Assembly (NCBI GenBank): GCA_905214365.1
Contig: CAJMMH010000111.1
Location: 1 to 8,425, forward strand
DNA length: 8,425 nt
Direction: 5' to 3'
From: an uncultured bacterium
GTDB lineage: Bacteria; Bacillota; Clostridia; Lachnospirales; Lachnospiraceae
Part shown: one piece after another, positions 6,501-8,425 of the stretch
Layout: every line of letters starts with the position of its first letter
Position numbering within the stretch: position 1 is the first letter of the stretch
Notes under the pieces: generated by a model
The model's input: the letters and a program-made list of their open reading frames with translations, nothing else
Told to the model about the DNA's origin: nothing
The model's database searches: none
Program-made: the position numbers and the translations under genes

Positions 6501-7376
6501 AAGGCACTTGGCTTCAATATCTCCACCCCGATCTTTGACGGCGCAAACGAGAAGGATATTGCCGATACCCTGAAGCTGGCAAACGATTATGTTAACCTTG
6601 AGTGGGATGAGTTCAGGGAAAAGCATGCAGATGAGCTGAGACCGGAGATCCTGGAGTATCTGGGTGATCATCTGGAGCATCGCGCGCTTTGGAAGGGTGT
6701 TCCGATCAATCCGGACGGAAAGGTACGTTTGCGTGACGGCCGTACCGGTGAGTATTTTGACAGCCCGGTTACCATCGGACACATGCATTACCTCAAGCTG
6801 CATCATCTGGTAGACGATAAGATCCACGCGCGTTCTACCGGTCCTTACGCGCTGGTTACCCAGCAGCCTCTCGGCGGTAAGGCACAGTTCGGCGGACAGC
6901 GTTTCGGAGAGATGGAGGTATGGGCACTGGAGGCTTATGGTGCTGCATACACGCTGCAGGAAATCCTGACTGTTAAGTCGGATGATGTTATCGGCCGTGT
7001 TAAGACCTATGAGGCGATCAGCAAGGGCGAGAACCTGCCTGAGCCGGGTATCCCGGATTCCTTCAAGGTACTTCTGAAGGAGCTGCAGGCACTTGCGCTG
7101 GATGTACGCGTACTCAGAGATGACAATACTGAGGTTGAAATTAAGGAAAATATTGATTATGGCGTAAGCGATTACACCATGATGGAAGATAACCGTCACT
7201 ATACGGATGAAGAGCTGGCAAGCTCCGGATATACTCAGCAGGAGGTTAAGGACGGACAGTTCACCAACGTTGAGCCGGATAGCGATGAGGATGAGGATTT
7301 CAAGGATGACTTCTTCGGTGATGCGGAAGAGTCTGAGGATTCCAGTGAAGACAGCTACGATGATCTGGATGACTAA
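3504..7376 (+). CDS. rpoB: DNA-directed RNA polymerase, beta subunit
   Basis: Beta subunit of the core RNA polymerase; with beta' it forms the catalytic cleft. The start follows AGGGGTG (3490-3496) by 7 bases and gives a normal clostridial N-terminus (MEKNRIRRV). The rifampicin-binding region is at residues 487-515 (SSQLSQFMDQNNPL, then THKRRLSALGP). Q493, D496, H506, R509 and S511 match the E. coli sensitive residues (E. coli numbering minus 20), so the sequence predicts rifampicin sensitivity. GYNYEDA at 787-793 holds acidic E791/D792. K943 and K951 in GDKMAGRHGNKG match the E. coli active-centre lysines 1065 and 1073. The C-terminal GGKAQFGGQRFGEMEVWALEAYGA block that packs against beta' lies near residues 1122-1146. 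At 1290 residues it is longer than the roughly 1190 of B. subtilis, partly through an acidic tail at 1258-1290. rpoC follows after 19 bases. Confidence 0.99.
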   Translation: MEKNRIRRVESGRSFRMSYSKQREVLEMPNLIAIQMDSYKWFLNEGLREVFDDISPIVDYSGNLSLRFGNFRLCPDEIKHTIEECKERDATYSAPLKVMVKLYNKETDNIKEHEIYIGDLPLMTDTGSFVINGAERVIVSQLVRSPGIYYTIAHDKTGKELFSSQVIPNRGAWLEYETDSNDIFYVRVDRTRKVPVTVLIRALGLGTNEQIYELFGDEPKLQATIAKDTSDSYQTGLLELYKKIRPGEPLSVDSAASLLDSMFFDVRRYDMAKVGRYKYNKKLHFRNRLNGHNLADDVVDESTGEIIAAAGTTCNREIATKIQNAAVPYVYLDVEGHRVKVLSNMMVDAACWLPFDPAEAGISELVYYPELKRILDMGLEGDELKDELAANIATLIPKHILKEDIMASINYCLHLEYGVGNNDDIDHLGNRRIRAVGELLQNQYRIGLSRMERVVRERMTTMDPSDLSPQALINIKPVTAAVKEFFGSSQLSQFMDQNNPLAELTHKRRLSALGPGGLSRDRAGFEVRDVHYTHYGRMCPIETPEGPNIGLINSLACYARVNKYGFIEAPYRVVNKDDPKNPVVTDEVVYLTADEEDDYVVAQANEPIDEEGHFTKRMISGRFREETSEFEKSTIDLMDVSPKMVFSVATSMIPFLQNDDANRALMGSNMQRQAVPLMLTEAPVVGTGIEGKAAYDSGVCVIAKHAGVVERSASKEIIIKCDDGTRDTYHLTKFSRSNQSNCYNQRPIVYKNDRVEAGQVIADGPSTNQGEIALGKNPLIGFMTWEGYNYEDAVLLSERLVRDDVYTSIHIEEYSCEARDTKLGPEEITRDVPSIGEEALKDLDERGIIRVGAEVRAGDILVGKVTPKGETELTSEERLLRAIFGEKAREVRDTSLKVPHGSYGIVVDTKVFNRQNSDELSPGVNEVVRIYIAQKRKISVGDKMAGRHGNKGVVSRVLPIEDMPFLPNGRPLDIVLNPLGVPSRMNIGQVLEIHLSLAAKALGFNISTPIFDGANEKDIADTLKLANDYVNLEWDEFREKHADELRPEILEYLGDHLEHRALWKGVPINPDGKVRLRDGRTGEYFDSPVTIGHMHYLKLHHLVDDKIHARSTGPYALVTQQPLGGKAQFGGQRFGEMEVWALEAYGAAYTLQEILTVKSDDVIGRVKTYEAISKGENLPEPGIPDSFKVLLKELQALALDVRVLRDDNTEVEIKENIDYGVSDYTMMEDNRHYTDEELASSGYTQQEVKDGQFTNVEPDSDEDEDFKDDFFGDAEESEDSSEDSYDDLDD

Positions 7377-7395
7377 TTGAGAAGGGAGAGCCATT

Positions 7396-8425
7396 ATGCC
7401 TGAAACAAATAATGAAACAAGCCAGTCTTTGGTCTTTGACGCCATTAAGATCAGCTTGGCTTCACCGGAAAAGATCAGAGAATGGTCCAGAGGCGCAGTA
7501 ACCAAGGCCGAGACCATTAACTACAGAACGCTGAAGCCGGAACCGGATGGTCTGTATTGCGAGCGTATTTTCGGACCGAGCAAGGACTGGGAGTGTCACT
7601 GCGGTAAGTATAAGAAGATCCGCTATAAGAACATTATTTGTGACCGATGCGGAGTTGAGGTTACCAAGTCCAATGTGCGCCGTGAGCGCATGGGCCACAT
7701 TGAGTTGGCAGCGCCGGTTTCCCATATCTGGTATTTCAAGGGAATTCCGAGCCGCATGGGTCTGATTCTTGATGTTTCTCCGAGAAACCTCGACAAGATT
7801 CTGTACTTCGCTTCTTATATCGTACTGGATCCTGGAACAAGCGGACTGGCATACAAGCAGGTACTTTCCGAGAAGGAGTACCGTGACGCGATTGATCAGT
7901 ACGGATACGGCAGCTTCCGCGCCGGCATGGGCGCCGAGGCGGTTCAGGAGCTGTTAAAAGCAATCGACCTGGAGAAGGACTCCGAAGAGCTCAAGAGCGA
8001 GCTCAAGGAGGCTTCCGGCCAGAAGCGCGCAAGACTGATCAAGCGTCTGGAGGTTGTTGAGGCGTTCCGCAATTCCGGAAATCGTCCGGAGTGGATGATT
8101 CTGGATGCAATCCCGGTTATGCCGGCAGACATCCGCCCGATGGTACAGCTTGACGGAGGACGTTTCGCAACTTCCGATATTAATGATCTGTACCGCAGAA
8201 TCATCAACAGAAACAACCGTTTGCAGAGACTGCTTGAGCTCGGTGCTCCGGATATCATTGTCCGCAACGAGAAGCGTATGCTGCAGGAGGCAGTTGATGC
8301 CCTGATCGACAACGGTCGCCGCGGCCGCCCGGTAACCGGTCCTGGAAACCGTGCGCTGAAGTCCCTTTCCGATATGTTAAAGGGTAAGCAGGGACGTTTC
8401 CGTCAGAACCTGTTAGGTAAGCGTG
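7396..8425 (+). CDS. rpoC: DNA-directed RNA polymerase, beta' subunit (3' end beyond window)
   Basis: N-terminal 343 codons of the largest RNA polymerase subunit, open to the window edge. The start ATG follows GAAGGGAGA (7381-7389) by 6 bases and gives MPETNNETSQ. Seen: FDAIKISLASPEKIREWS near residue 14, and ERIFGPSKDWEC with the zinc-binding cysteines C67, C69, C82 and C85 (CHCGKY, then CDRCGVEV). RRERMGHIELAAPVSHIWY follows, then NRPEWMILDAIPVMPADIRP with the following LDGGRFATSDINDLYRRIINRNNRL, and finally GKQGRFRQNLLGKR at the cut. The catalytic NADFDGD motif lies past the window. It is co-transcribed with rpoB. No frameshift or unusual residue is visible in the part present. Confidence 0.98.
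   Translation, partial: MPETNNETSQSLVFDAIKISLASPEKIREWSRGAVTKAETINYRTLKPEPDGLYCERIFGPSKDWECHCGKYKKIRYKNIICDRCGVEVTKSNVRRERMGHIELAAPVSHIWYFKGIPSRMGLILDVSPRNLDKILYFASYIVLDPGTSGLAYKQVLSEKEYRDAIDQYGYGSFRAGMGAEAVQELLKAIDLEKDSEELKSELKEASGQKRARLIKRLEVVEAFRNSGNRPEWMILDAIPVMPADIRPMVQLDGGRFATSDINDLYRRIINRNNRLQRLLELGAPDIIVRNEKRMLQEAVDALIDNGRRGRPVTGPGNRALKSLSDMLKGKQGRFRQNLLGKR

Noticed and set aside
5838..7517. 559-codon open frame on the minus strand across rpoB into rpoC
   Set aside because: It is in exact register with the rpoB codons, so it stays open only because rpoB rarely uses TTA, CTA or TCA codons. The sense product is plainly RpoB, and the antisense protein has no recognisable features.

Overview
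The window looks like a chromosomal segment of a Gram-positive Clostridia genome, most likely Lachnospiraceae. The grounds are clostridial-type RpoB and RpoC sequences with an acidic RpoB tail, strong AGGAGG-like ribosome binding sites, near-consensus sigma-A promoters, an LplB/YtcP-type sugar permease pair without its own ATPase, and moderate GC content. The family placement is an inference from these features; no database search was possible.

Layout. (1) Bases 1-1814 hold the end of a sugar ABC-transporter operon: a 5'-truncated LplB/YteP-type permease followed 10 bases later by its YtcP/LplC-type partner. A perfect 32-base palindrome at 1868-1899 closes it. The solute-binding protein must lie upstream or elsewhere, and no ATPase is seen. 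(2) Bases 1815-2124 (310 bases without a protein gene) are densely packed. They hold the palindromic terminator, a strong plus-strand sigma-A promoter (1932-1961), a minus-strand tRNA-Pro(GGG) gene (2002-2075) with its own terminator (1962-1995), and the tRNA's minus-strand promoter (2085-2113), whose -35 box touches the deoB ribosome binding site. (3) Bases 2125-3351 encode phosphopentomutase (deoB), with an Ala/Gly/Pro-rich insertion near residues 61-84. (4) Bases 3352-3503 are the rpoB promoter and leader, with a doubled TTGACA element, an extended -10, and a perfect hairpin over the predicted transcription start. (5) Bases 3504-7376 are rpoB, followed after 19 bases by rpoC, which runs off the right end.

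How the genes relate. The two permeases form one membrane channel. rpoB and rpoC form a classic operon for the two large RNA polymerase subunits. deoB belongs to pentose-phosphate/nucleoside salvage and has no obvious functional link to rpoBC, although no terminator is visible between them, so read-through is possible. The only plausible sigma-A promoter seen for deoB lies on the far side of the tRNA gene. If it is used, the deoB mRNA leader would be fully antisense to tRNA-Pro.

Most of the window is ordinary core genome. I see no mobile element, CRISPR array, defence system or clearly new system. The points most worth checking are the face-to-face deoB/tRNA-Pro promoters and the dyad at the rpoB start site.
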